The position numbers and the translations under genes are program-made. The notes under the pieces are model-generated. The model was not told the origin of the DNA. It was given only the letters and a program-made list of their open reading frames with translations, and did not search any database. DNA of 64,000 bases from Anseranas semipalmata. Taxonomy: Eukaryota > Chordata > Aves > Anseriformes > Anseranatidae. The DNA lies in contig VXAA01007176.1 of NCBI GenBank assembly GCA_013399115.1, positions 62,001 through 126,000 of the forward strand, in the 5' to 3' direction. This document shows, piece by piece, positions 1-11,640 of this stretch (position 1 is its first letter; each line of letters opens with the position of its first letter).

Positions 1-3000
1 TAGAAACAGGGACACCTCCAAGCATGAACAGAGTGATGCTTGCTTAAAGGCTACAAGACAATGAAGTGATTCCAGTGGTCACTGCAAACAAAAGTAGGTA
101 AATATACTACTGGCCACTGGAGTAGACTTTTAGGAATGAGGGCATCTATTACGTTTGTTTAGCCAGAAATACAGACATATATGCATAGGCACCCACTTCA
201 TATATCAGCGTGCCCTTCACAGTCTACAAGAACACTGTGTGCAAAAGTAATTTCTCAAGCACTACTGGACGCTTTTTTTCCACTAACGTGAGAAAAGGAG
301 GAAAAGGATACAAGACTTTTTCCATCCCCGTTGTGTTCCACAAAACAGCTGTCCACAGCCATAATTGTCAGGCACCCAAAACACCTGGGGTCTTCCAGGG
401 GACATTAATCATAGGCCATCAGGGAGGAGAGGCATGTGAACACCTCCACCCGCGTCAGGAGGACTGGCTCCGTGCATGGGCCCGGGGAGTGCTCTTTGAA
501 GGTGGAGTGGGACTAGCTTGCTTTTTGCTAATGCTCCAGGAGGAAGTCTGCACCCGCCAAAATTCCTCCAAGGATTCAAGCGGCACCAAGGACTTTAAAA
601 AGAAAAAGAAAAAACAAAGTTTATTGGTTTCAGGCCATAATCTGCATCTGCATAGCAAGATGCTATTTGCAAGTGTGTAACTTCAGCATCCCCACTCCCT
701 TTGCTCGTTTCAATACAGTCCGTGAGTTTGCAGAGTGAACCTCAAATGCATATGCAGCTGGAAAAGATTGCCTTTTGAACTAACTCTTCTCTTTTGTTAA
801 TTCCTTCTAGACTGTGTTGCCTGGAGTAGAGAGTTTACAAGTATGATGCTCTCAATTAATTTGCCCTACATCATAAACCACAAATTAGAGATGGAATGCA
901 TGTTCAGGTAACCTAGTTTATCTGCCAGTGTAACATTTCACAAAGAGAAGATACAGGCTGCTTTTGAATTGCTTGTTCACTCAACAGAGGGTATATTATT
1001 TGCAAAAAATAATTACTGTGGTATTTTGGTGCCACTTGAGCCATTGTAGATTGTAGGAAATATACAAAACAGGAGCGCACGCGTGCATACACGTGTGTGT
1101 ACATGTGTGTGTGTATGCAACAAGAGAAACAGCCAATGAGAGGGAAAGAACCAAAATTATGCGTATGTCTACGCAGACGGGTGTGGACAGTGATCTCCTC
1201 TGCAGGGCATGTTAACCTGGGCACAGAGCTGCAGGAACATGGCTCAATGGCTTCCAGACCTGAACTGTCTCCCATTTCGACCAGCTCAAACCATGGCAGA
1301 TAAGCACTCTTGTCTGGACCAACCTGTGCAGACATGTCCAGACTCACCTCCAGACTTTCAAAATATCTCTGGAATGGAAAGGAACTTTTCCAGTTAGGAC
1401 CTAAAATAAATATTTGCTGGGATAACATGCATACTTGCTAAAGCATTTGAAGTGGGGAAAGACAAAAATGACAGTAGAAACCAAAATTAGATGATGATGA
1501 AATGCCATTCGCTAGGTTGCTTAAGCAGGGCTCACTAATCATGAAATCATGGCAGACCTCTGGCCCAGCTATTTATTTCAGAAAAATAAAGAGGGATGCG
1601 AAATATAAAGACTAAAAATTGGCAGAGCTCAAAGGAGAAGAGTGCAAAAGGAGAAAAAACAAAAATGAATTCCCTTTATGATGCTTACAGACTGAACTTT
1701 CCTTTGGGTTCCTTGGGTGCCACTGGCAGTGTTTCTCTCCTTTTCATCTCTCTGACTTTTGGAGAAAAAAAAGGGTAAAATCATCATGGACACTAGCATG
1801 ATCATTAATCAAATCTACCTTTAGCCATCTAATCTGAGCTGTGGTCTGTCCGAAGCCAATGAAGAGTGTAAATCACTTCCAGAGGATGCATTTAGGGTGA
1901 TGTGATAGAAATTTAAGTGGAATAAGTGCCATGAATTGCACCCTACAGAGGTTAGTGTCTATCTGCTTCTATTGACTGTAGCAGTGAGTAGCTTAATCTA
2001 AATCACCTGAAGTCAGGGGAGATGAATCTCAACCTAAAGGGAGTAACAGGAAGAAGAAAAGTAAATAATGTTCACAGAGGATTCTGTACACACTGGGTCC
2101 ACCTTTGGCTCTGGTGTAAGCCTGTGAACGAATATCTCAGAGATCAATGAGGCTCAACGGATCTGCAAATTTTGTAGCTGAACAAAATGCTTCAAATGAA
2201 TATTCTCAAATAAAACAGATCTTGGAGGTACTGCTGTCAAAAGAGATAGACTTGCTTTTGACCAGCTCCCCATCTTGCAATCCACATTCCTTGTCTAAAT
2301 ATGTACCTCAATCTTTTGAGGTACTTCAAAGACACCATTTCTTTTTATGCTGGTGCTAACAGTCAGAGGCTTAGTAGAAAATTGCAACTTGTATCATGCG
2401 TTTCCTCTGCTTATACAGATATTGTCAGGTCAAATTATGAACAAAAACAAAAACAAACAAACAAAAAAACCCAACACTTCTCTTGCTCCTTTTGAGAGTC
2501 TTAATTTAGGCTTTTTCCATTACCCAGTTTAGTAATGATTAAAGGTCAGATTCACCTCCAGGCTTCCCATAGCAAACACAATCTGTCCATGATGTAATCA
2601 GAGACATTCTGGTATTCACAGTAGAGCATATTCTAAAAATTCTTGGTAAACAAAACCAACACTTGCTGATCCTCTATTTCTCACCATTTACCTGGCCAAA
2701 TCTGGCTGAAAGAGTGGCAGATGTAGGATGTAGTGGCATCCTTGACCATCCCTAGAGCAAGGACTGGACCCAAGCATCTGACATTTACAGCATATGAGGA
2801 CTGGTAGATGCTACAGGTCTGTTTGCCTCAGTGCTGTTCTTGCTGGTCCAACAAATGAACTCCTTATGTTAGAGAATGTGAGCAATAATCAGTGTGCTTA
2901 CAACAAAGGCCTTAATAACAAGGTAGAGGGACCGTCCTTTCCCCTTTGCCCCATAGCTGAGTTAAAAAACAATCAGTGCTGTAATCCCCTTTAAGGTAAG

Positions 3001-3985
3001 AAAAAGCCAATTACATTTTCATTGCTACCTCTTGGTAAAGAGACTAGCACGGAAAGGATGGAAAGTTGCCATATACTGTAAAATTGGTATTAGAATAGCT
3101 GGCTGAAAAAGCCAATGCAGCACAGCGAGTGCAACAAAGGGAAACCACATCCACAGCAGCAGCTAATTATGCTGCTTCTCTGTAGCAACCTGAAGGCATC
3201 CCTGAGCTGTGGTGGTGAGCAGTCCAGGCCTGCACTATGGCTTGTTGTGTGTGTGATTGGTAAAGACTGGTTGTGATGAAACCTGGTCCTCTTCCACGGC
3301 TTTAGCAGAGACTTCTCATAGTGCTCTTTGGGAATGAAGCAAACATTCAGCAATGAACACCCCTCCACAGTGTCCCCATTGGTCCTCCACCCTCACTCCC
3401 AGAGCAACCCCTGTGATAAATCACCAAAAAGGTAACATCATGGCACCAGGACTACCTGAGATGGGGACCAGCTGTGATTAGGAGATGGCTATCATCTGAA
3501 AATTCATAATTATTATTAGAATAACTAATGCTAATGTATTCCACTTGGGCTAGGCCATCCATGCTAGAGATTCTTACAGTTTAAAAAACATAAAATGAGA
3601 AGCCTGAAGCAGTTGTATTTCTCCAGATTTTTTTTTAATGAGTGTTTCATTTATACAGTCCAGATTTTAGTATCTTACACAGCCACAAGACGACTAGGCC
3701 TACCTCAAACTGATCAAAATGGAATTTTTCCATTGGGTTCAGCGTTCAGTTGACTATCCAAACATCTGTTTTGTGGTTCGTTCAACCTTTATACGTCAAT
3801 ATGATGTTAATCTCCTTTATACACAAAAGCTGAAGCAGTGCCAACGATTTAACTTCCTAGGAAGATGGAAGATCCTTTCTCAAGCTGTAAATCCTTCTGG
3901 ACTATATCCAAAGTGAAAAATGTAAATCACCAGAGTGGAAACATGGCAAACATAATATTCTGTCTAAACAAGGGCAGTCTTAACT
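1..3985. other. No gene recognised
   Basis: AT-rich unique DNA with the GT repeat near 1.1 kb and an A/C-rich run near 2441-2471. The frames here are short and resemble nothing I know. Confidence 0.6.
1086..1118. repeat. Imperfect (GT)n microsatellite
   Basis: GT units interrupted by AC and AT steps. Confidence 0.85.
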
Positions 3986-4011
3986 TTGGAAATTAATCAG
4001 ACTCTTTCTTT

Positions 4012-4141
4012 GAAACACCTTTAATGACAATGAAGACAAATCTCCCAGAAAATTACTTGGGAAATTAATCAGCCTCTTTCTTACACATTTTTTCCAGTAA
4101 TTTTCTGGGAGATTTGTCTTTGTTGCTATTGAAGGTGTTTC
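4012..4141. repeat. Inverted repeat with 46-bp arms and 38-bp loop
   Basis: Arms are 4012-4057 and 4096-4141, identical at 41 of 46 positions when one is reversed and complemented. All five differences are transitions, and in plus-strand RNA four of them become G-U pairs. The loop (4058-4095) contains a second copy of the 25-bp segment that lies just before the left arm (3986-4010 and 4057-4082). It could be a small palindromic transposon remnant, a template-switch product, or the template for a hairpin RNA. Confidence 0.9.
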
Positions 4142-4713
4142 TAAGTCAGGAAAAATCTCTTCTTCAAGAACAGAGCCAGCAAAAGCATTTTTTAATGTAC
4201 AGCAAGCTTTCTTTCTCTGTGCTATTTTCTAAATAATCCTATTCCTCCCTTTCCCTGAAACAAAACTGTTAGTCTCTGCAGAGGTGAACCTAGAGAGGAG
4301 GTAGGGACAAGGGGCTTTATAGGCACCACTCCTGCCCACATGGCCAGCACTGCCCACAGTGGGACTCAGTCCCACTCGGGAAGCATCCACTTGCACCCAG
4401 ACCCACTCCTGCATATATGAGTCATGCACTATGTGTGGTAAAAAAGGTGAAGAGCCAACTGAGAACAATCCTATCTTAACATCTTTATTCAGAAGCTAGA
4501 AAATTTATCATTCACTTTCAAATTTATTAAAGTTTCCTTTGGGCAGCTGCAGCCATTTCCTTTTTACTGCTCTTTTGTATATGTTTTATGGGCTCCTTGC
4601 TCTACAGTGCAACTCCTAATGAATGATCAAGTTTAACTGCCCATGCCCCTGCCTTGTTTCCTCATTCTCTGAAATTTTCTCCAATAAAACAAGCTAGGAA
4701 AATCCCAGCTTCC
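4142..4713. other. No gene recognised
   Basis: Unique DNA between the inverted repeat and the CR1 3' end. I see nothing specific in it. Confidence 0.6.
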
Positions 4714-7700
4714 ACAGAATCATAGAATATCGCAAGTTGGAAGGGACCCACAAGGATCATCGAGTCCAACTCCTGGCTCCACACAGGACTACTTAAACAT
4801 TAAACCATTTGTCTGAGAGCATTGTCCAAACACTTCTTGAACCCCAGCAGACTCAGTGCCGTGACCACTGCCCTGGGGAGCCTGTTCCAGTGCCCGACCA
4901 CCCTCTCGGTGAAGAACCTTTTCCTAACACCCAGCCTGACCCTCCCCTGTCACAGCTCCATGCCGTTCCCTCGGGTCCTGTCGCTGTCACCAGAGAGCAG
5001 AGATCAGCGCCTGCCCCTCCGCTCCCCTCGTGAGGAAGCTGCAGGCCGCCATGAGGCCTCCCCTCGGTCTCCTCTTCTCTGGGCTGAACAAACCAAGTGA
5101 CCTCAGCCGCTCCTCATACGTCTTGCCCTCTAGACCCTTCACCATCTTCGTAGCCCTCCTTTGGATGCTCTCTAGCAGTTTTATGTCCTTATATTGTGGC
5201 ACCCAAAACTGCACACAGTACTCGAGGTGAGGCCGCACCAGCACAGAGCAGAGCACGACAGTCACTTCCCTCAACAGGCTAGCAGTGCTGTGCCTGAAGC
5301 ACCCTAGGGTACAGCTGGCCCTTTTGGCTGCCAGGGCACACCGTCGACTTATATTCAACTTGCCTTCAATGAGAATCCCCAGATCCCTTTCTGTGGGACT
5401 ACTCTCCAGCCTCTTGTCCCCCAGTCTGTACTAATATCCAGGGCTGCCCCTTCCCAGGTGCAGAATCCAGCACTTGCTCTTGTTAAACTTCGTGTGGTTG
5501 GTGATCACCCAGCTCTCTAATTTACCAAGATCTCTCTTAAAGGCCTCTCTACCCTCAAGCAAGTCAACAGCTCCTCCTAATTTAGTATCATCTGCAAACT
5601 TAATATGCATTCAAGTCCTGCATCCAAGTCATTTATGAAAGCATTGAAGAGAACTGGCCTGAAACTAGAGCACTGGGGAACCTCACTAGTGACTGGCTGC
5701 CAGCCTGATGAACCCCATTTGCTATAACCCTCTCAGCCTGATCCATCAGACAGTTGTTCACCCATCATATTATGTATTTATCTAGCTCTATGCTGGACAT
5801 TTTATCCAGAAGGATATTGTGAGAGACAGTATCAAAAGCTTTTCTAAAATTCAAAAAAAAAATAAAAAAAATCATATCTACTGGCTTCCCTTGGCCAACT
5901 AGGTGGGTACCTTGTCATAAAAGGAAATTAAGTTCATGAAACAGGACTTTCCACTCGTGAACCGATGTTGGCTATGACCAATGACTGCAATGTCTTTCCA
6001 GTGTTTTTCAATAACTTCCCAATCTTCTCCATAATTTTACCAGGCACTGAAGTGAGACTGACAGGCCTGTAATTATCAGGGTCTTCTTTCTTTCCTTTAT
6101 TGAAAACTGGGACAATATTTGCTAGCTTCCAGTCAACTGGGACCTCTCCATATTCCCAAGACCATTGAAAAGTAATTGAATGATGTCTCACAATGACACC
6201 AGCCAGTTCTTTGAGTACCCTGGGATGAATCCCATCAGGCCCCATAGACTTATGTGCAATCAGCTGCAGCTGCAAATCCTGCACAAGTACTGAGTCGGCT
6301 GGGAGTTTATTGTTCCTGCAGCCACGGTCCTCCAACTCAGGGCTCCAGGGGTCCCAAGGCTCATCATCGGTGTTGAAGACAGAGGCGAAGAAGGCATTAA
6401 ACATCTCTGCTTTGTCTATGTCCCTATTTGTGAGGTGGCCATCCTCATCAAGTAACAGACCAATGTTATCTCTGGTCCTCCATTTGCTGTTAACATATTT
6501 TAAAAAGTCTTTTTTATTGTCCCCAATAGTACTGCCTAGCTTCAACTCTAATTGAGCCGCGCTAATTATTTCTCTACAATAAAGAACAGCATCTTTGTAG
6601 TCCTCCCATGTCTCCTGACCTTGCTTTCAGTGCCCATAAACTTTCCTTTTCCATGTAAGCTCTAGAAGATCCCTGCTCAGCCAAGCCAGCCTTCTGCCCT
6701 GCTTGCTTGACTTCTGACACTTTGGAATTGCCTGCTCCTGGGCTTTTAAGAGGTGGTACTTAAAAAGTGACCAGCACTGATGGATCCCAATATCTTCAAA
6801 AGCAGAATCCCAGAGGACCTTACTCACTAGTTCCCTGAGCAGCCTGAAGTCTGTTCTCCCCATATCCCCAGGGTCGAATTTTTGCTGTTAGTTTTCCTCC
6901 TATCACCAAANAGTTTTCCTCCTATCACCAAAAATTTTAAAGTTGACTACTTCATGATCACTGTGGCCAAGACAGCTTCCAGTCGCTACTTCACCCATGA
7001 GACCCTCTCTGGTTACAAGCAATAAATCTAGAAGGGTACCTTTCCTAGTTGGCTCCCTTAGTACCCGTACCAAGAAGTTATCGTCAACATGCTTTAGGAA
7101 TTTTCTGGACTTGTTTGTATCAACTGTGTGGTATTCCCAGTTAACATTTGGGAAGTTGAAGTCACCCATAAGAACAAGGGCAGTTGATCTTGCTTTTGCC
7201 TTAACCCTTACCCAGAGGCTCTCAACCATGTCATCACCAACTGCAAGCTCCATACAGTCCAGCCCCTCCAGCACCACCCCCACCACCTCACCTGCCCTGC
7301 CTATCCCTTCTGAAGAGCCTATAACCATCTATCACAGCACACCAGTCACAGGACTCTTCCCACTGGGTTTCACTTATGCCAATGATGTCGTAGCTCTGGG
7401 ACTCAGCCAAGGCTTCTAGCTCCTCTTACTTGTTCCTTATGCTGTGTGCATTGGTGTAGAAACATTTCAAGTGTACTCTAGTGTACCCACCACCTTATGG
7501 AGCACACTGAAGGACCTTGCTACCACACAGTCTCTCAAATTTTGTTGTACCATCCCATAGCTTATCACTGGCGAGGCTGTTTTTATCCCTTACCCCCTTC
7601 AAATCTAGTTTAAAGCTCTTTCAATCAGCCCTGCTAACTCACGCACAAAAATCCTTTTCCCACTCTGAGAAAGGTGCATCCTGTCAGGCACCTGCAGGTC

Positions 7701-7995
7701 TGGTGTTGTGTAGACTATCCCATGATCAAAGAAAACCAAAATTCTGCTGGTGACACCAGACTTGGAGCCATGTATTGATCAGCTGTGTCTTCCTGTTTCT
7801 TTCAATATTATTTCCTGCTACTGGAAGGATAGAGAAAAGCACTGCCTGTGCTCTGGATCCTTTAATCAGTTGTCCCAAGGCCCTGAAGTCTCTTTTGATC
7901 ACCCTTGGACTTCTCTTCACTACTTCATTCCTTCTTACATGAAAAAACAATAGTGGATGATAATCTGAGGGCTGTACCAAGCTAGCGAGTTTTAG
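4714..7995 (-). mobile_element. CR1 LINE, 5'-truncated, degraded, minus strand
   Basis: About 3.3 kb of a chicken-repeat-1 non-LTR retrotransposon. Its 3' end is at 4714, with an imperfect ATTCTATGATTCTGT-type tail read on the minus strand. Reading up the minus strand, pieces of ORF2 follow. The endonuclease C-terminal part lies in 6903-7328, with MGDFNFPNVNW and the catalytic-type GHSDHE. A linker lies in 6627-6863. The reverse transcriptase start lies in 5934-6545, with DGIHPRVLKEL and NYRPVSLTSVPGKIMEKI. The FADD catalytic box lies near 5580-5602, and the C-terminal part lies in 4987-5358, with RPHLEYCVQFW. Frameshifts and stops separate the pieces, so it cannot make protein. A full CR1 is about 4.5 kb, so ORF1 and the front of the endonuclease are missing. 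One apparent break, at 6911, is an assembly artefact. Confidence 0.93.
6890..6932. other. Assembly join with a duplicated 21-bp overlap
   Basis: A single N at 6911 is flanked by two identical 21-bp copies (6890-6910 and 6912-6932). This is what results when two contigs that overlap are joined without merging. It lies within the CR1 LINE and adds 22 bases, shifting the frame. Confidence 0.93.
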
Positions 7996-9329
7996 GGGAA
8001 AATGGGATTCCTCAGCAAGCAGAAATGAAGGAAGCATGGCAGCACCTGCACAGCAGAGGCTTAGGAGCAAGGGTAGAGGAGAGGAACGGAGGAAGGGAAC
8101 AGCCAGAGAGGAAGGGGTGTGAGCAGCAGGGAGAGGTGGGAGTGCAGAGAAGATGTGGATGTGCAGGAAGGGAATGTGGGGAGCACATGATGCCATAAAG
8201 CAGCAGCTTCTGCAGAAGGGCTCACAAGTCTGGAAGGGCAAGCTGAAGTAACACGGGAAGTGGGATTGTGAGTAAAAAAGTTTGGAAACTGCTGCCAAAA
8301 ATTAATTGCAATTTAAGAACAGGAAAGCAGCCCCTGCTCTGATTCAGTCTGCAAACTTTGTCAGGTCCTCCATAAGTTCTGGCAGCAGATGCTTCAGGGG
8401 AAGATATAAGAGCTGTACGTGGGTGAAGAGGTAAATGCAGCTGTGCTCTGGTTGGGAGGAACAGCCAGACTGCATTGCCCTGGTAGCCACCGGTGGTCAG
8501 AAATATTGCAAATGTGTCAGAGTCGATCTAGGGCTCAGAAAGCTTCGTTAGCTTATAATAGCAAATGGTCACCTCTGGAGGGGAAGCCACTTCAGTGTCA
8601 TCAGTCACCCTGACAACATACTGTTAGAGACTGGCATGAGTTTTGGAGAAGATTTAACATTTTTCTTCAACACTGTTTTCAGTACATATGCTATCTGGAA
8701 ATGTATGCTACCCACATCCATGCCCCATGTGGCTTTTTGAATCTTACATCTCAGTTAAAAAGAGTTCCCATGGCAATGAATGGTCTAATGATAAGTCTGT
8801 GGAAAAAAATGCATCCATTTATCCATCTCAAATTTATTGTCTTTTTCATGTCACTGACCTATTATTAGAAGAGAGAAAGAACTACACACATCTTCTACCT
8901 AACATAAACAATCCAGATCTCTCTTGTACTTTGACAGCCATAAAGTCGCAGAGTAAATACAAAAGGAGAAGATTTACACAGGCATGAGGCTTTTGCAATA
9001 GCAGGAAGATCAGATGAATGCAACTTTTTCTCAGCAACTAATAGAACCACCCAAAACATAAGACTTGGTATTAATGAGAACTCCTACACAGTCATTTGCT
9101 AGAAGAGAAAAATAGCAGGGTAGAGACAGGCCACAAGATCCGGGGATGTGTTGTGAACAACTGTTAATGCAGAGGGTGGAGAAAGCAACTAGAAGAGAGG
9201 ATCTTCTACATCTGGTTTTATGTAAGAATGTGGAAATGAAGGTGAACTGTACAAGTGTGGCCATGATATAACTCTTAGAAAAAGCAGGAAGAGAAAACAT
9301 CAAAATAAAGAAAACGGACTTAAGAAAGC
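7996..9329. other. No gene recognised
   Basis: Begins with a purine-rich stretch (8030-8200), then the small ancient repeat at 8340-8415, then plain AT-rich DNA. Confidence 0.55.
8340..8415 (+). repeat. Ancient amniote interspersed repeat fragment
   Basis: Contains CAGCAGATGCTTCAGGGGA followed by AGATATAAGAG. This resembles the 26-kb copy and a widespread amniote LINE-tail-like repeat I remember containing 'GGCCAGTACCAGATGCTTC'. Assignment is from memory and the match is short. Confidence 0.4.
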
Positions 9330-10790
9330 AGTCCTCAAAATACTCAGAGATCTAGCAGGTAAGATAAACACAGAAAACAAACGTAAGAGAGAAAGGACTG
9401 ATGGAGAGTGGAGAGTCCCTGAATGTTACACTAAGGTCAAAAGCATGATCTATCCCATTGAGGAGGAAAGCTAGAATGGAGTGTCAGAGGCAAACCTGGA
9501 TAAATTGTGAGCCTCAAAACAGATCTACATAGTTCTTGTCTTTGTCAAGGAACTGGGGAATTACAAGGCAATCAGCTATTCTTCATTTCATAGAAAAATG
9601 ATGGAAAAAGTAATCAAAGAATTGTGGGCATCTGGAAGAAAACAATCAGATGAATGACACCCAGCATGGACCTGTCGTTTCATACTAATATAATTTGCTC
9701 ACTGTGGCAGGGCAACAGGTCTTGTTGGCTGGGAAGAGGAAGTTGATAGGACATACCTTTATTTTATTAAGGCTTTCAACATGCCTTGCATGACATTTCG
9801 ATAAATAAGCATGGAGAAAAGGAATAGATAAACATTAGGAAGTACCATAACTGGTTGAAATCCTGTACTCAGAGAGTAGTGATCAATAGTTCATTCTCAA
9901 AACAGCAGAAATTATCTGCTGAGGTTCAGCAGTGTCTGTACTGTGTCCAGCACTAGTCTGGATTTTTAATAGTTACTTGCATGACAGAGCAGACATATGA
10001 TTTTTAATTATATGAATGACTAAACTGGGAGAAGCAGCAATGATGACAGAGGACAAGATGGGAATGTAGAACGATCTTGACAAACAAGAAATGGCTTGGA
10101 AGGAATAGGGTGCAACTGAAAAAGGATGCATGAAAAGTGTTAATAATTAAATAAAAATATCAAACTCCAGAAACACAGGAGAGGAATGACCAATTAATGC
10201 AAGGTAATGCTGCTTGAGGGTCTACTAGTCTGCAAATTCACCACTAGTCAACAATTCAGACACAAATAAGCAAGAGCTTACATTACACATTACAATGCAT
10301 AAAAATGAGCTGTCCATGAAATATGAGACCATTCTTTTGTTCTATCTGGTGTCAGTAAGGTTAAATGGGATAATGTGTCCCATTTTGGTCATAGTGATTC
10401 AAGAAGGATTTGTCCTCCAGGGGTTACAATGAGAAGGGTTGGAGGAATTTGGCTTCCTATTGAGGAGACTCCAGTGAGAGATGATGAGTACTTAAATTTC
10501 TCATGATGAGTCCTTAAACATGCATAAGTCACTAAATATAAAAAAAAATCCTTAGATATGCAACAGATAAGTCATAGGAAAGGAATAAACTCTTCTCTGT
10601 GGCTTCTGGGGATTGAAAAAGAGTAACGCCAGACATCACAGCAAAGAAGACAGGTTACTCATCAGGAAAATTTCTGTGATAGTAAGGACTGTGCAGCATT
10701 GGAGCAGGCTGACAAAGGGAGGCAGGGAAATCTCTGTCACTGGAGTTTTTGAAAAATAGATCTGTCAAGATCCAAAAAAAACATCTGTCT
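9330..10790 (+). mobile_element. Ancient degenerate CR1-type LINE, plus strand
   Basis: No long frame survives, but the nucleotide order follows CR1 ORF2. Near 9550-9620 the plus strand still reads like NYRAISYSSFHRKMMEKVI, a decayed form of the NYRPVSLTSV-KIMEK reverse transcriptase motif. Near 9735-9790 it reads like VDRTYLYFIKAFNMP, a decayed form of VDVIYLDFSKAFDTVP. Later landmarks are in the expected order: the stretch after the catalytic box near 10020-10110, the 'led to front' C-terminal region near 10430-10490, and a decayed 'GG/VV/SLTGVFEK'-like end near 10690-10760. It is much older than the copies at 4.7 and 48.6 kb. Confidence 0.7.
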
Positions 10791-10859
10791 AGAACGACTT
10801 GTATTTAACTAATCTTTCTCTACTTCCTTCTTTGAATCACCCTTAATGTTACTATCTTA

Positions 10860-11640
10860 CAGTCCCCCCCCGCCCCGATTTCCAAATCATTGATAAATAT
10901 AGTGAATAACACAGGCTCCAGAACCGGATCTTCTGCATTTCACCATTTTGTCATTATGAAAATAAACTTTTAGTCCTACCCACTGATTTCTGCCTCCTGC
11001 ATGATGTTTGGCTCAGGATAGTGCTCTCTCACTTCTTCACTATTTAGCTGCTGGGCAAGACCTGACTAGATCTCTGTAGGAATCCAAACTTATTCTGCTT
11101 CCAGATGTCTTATTGCTCTAGTTTCAATAATAGTTTCAACCAGTTCTGAGGTATAGATGCAACAATTAGTGATCATTGCCAGTTTTTTGTTCATGTGGGG
11201 ATAAATTACCAGATAAGCTTGCTACTTGAAGTCCTCAGGCAGACAAAAAGGCTTTCTTTCTTTCAGCCCTTCAGCCTCCTTCAGGACTGGAGCGCCTTCC
11301 CAGTGTTGGATATACGATCTGAATGTAGCAACATACGTTTTCAGTTTGCTCCAACAGTTGTGGTATTTCCTCAGCAGCTTCATCTCATCCTTGGGAACAG
11401 GACCAACATCTTCAGTGGTAAAGACTTATACCAAAAGACAACCTTAGTTCTGAAAAATACCTTTGCCTTCCTTCAGCCACTGGTTCTCTCACAGCCCCAT
11501 GGAGTCTCTCCTCTGTCTACCACTTCTGATAGACTTAAGAAAGCATCTTTTCATATTTACTCTTTTTCTAGCTATATTCCTTTGAAGTCTATGTTGATCC
11601 TTCTGATTTCCTACTAATTTATCACCTACCATAATTTATA
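10860..11640 (-). mobile_element. Ancient degenerate CR1/L3-type LINE, minus strand
   Basis: Read on the minus strand, 11400-11640 resembles the linker between the endonuclease and reverse transcriptase seen in old amniote CR1/L3 elements. 10880-11010 resembles the part after the FADD box, with a 'TCATTGATAAATATAGTGAA'-type landmark on the plus strand. The middle is poorly preserved. It faces the plus-strand copy that ends near 10790, so the two old elements lie tail to tail. Assignment is by recalled family order, not by a search. Confidence 0.55.

Noticed and set aside
7726..8298. 190-codon minus-strand frame
   Set aside because: Its C-terminal part is the degraded 5' portion of the CR1 copy and the remainder comes from purine-rich DNA; not a gene.
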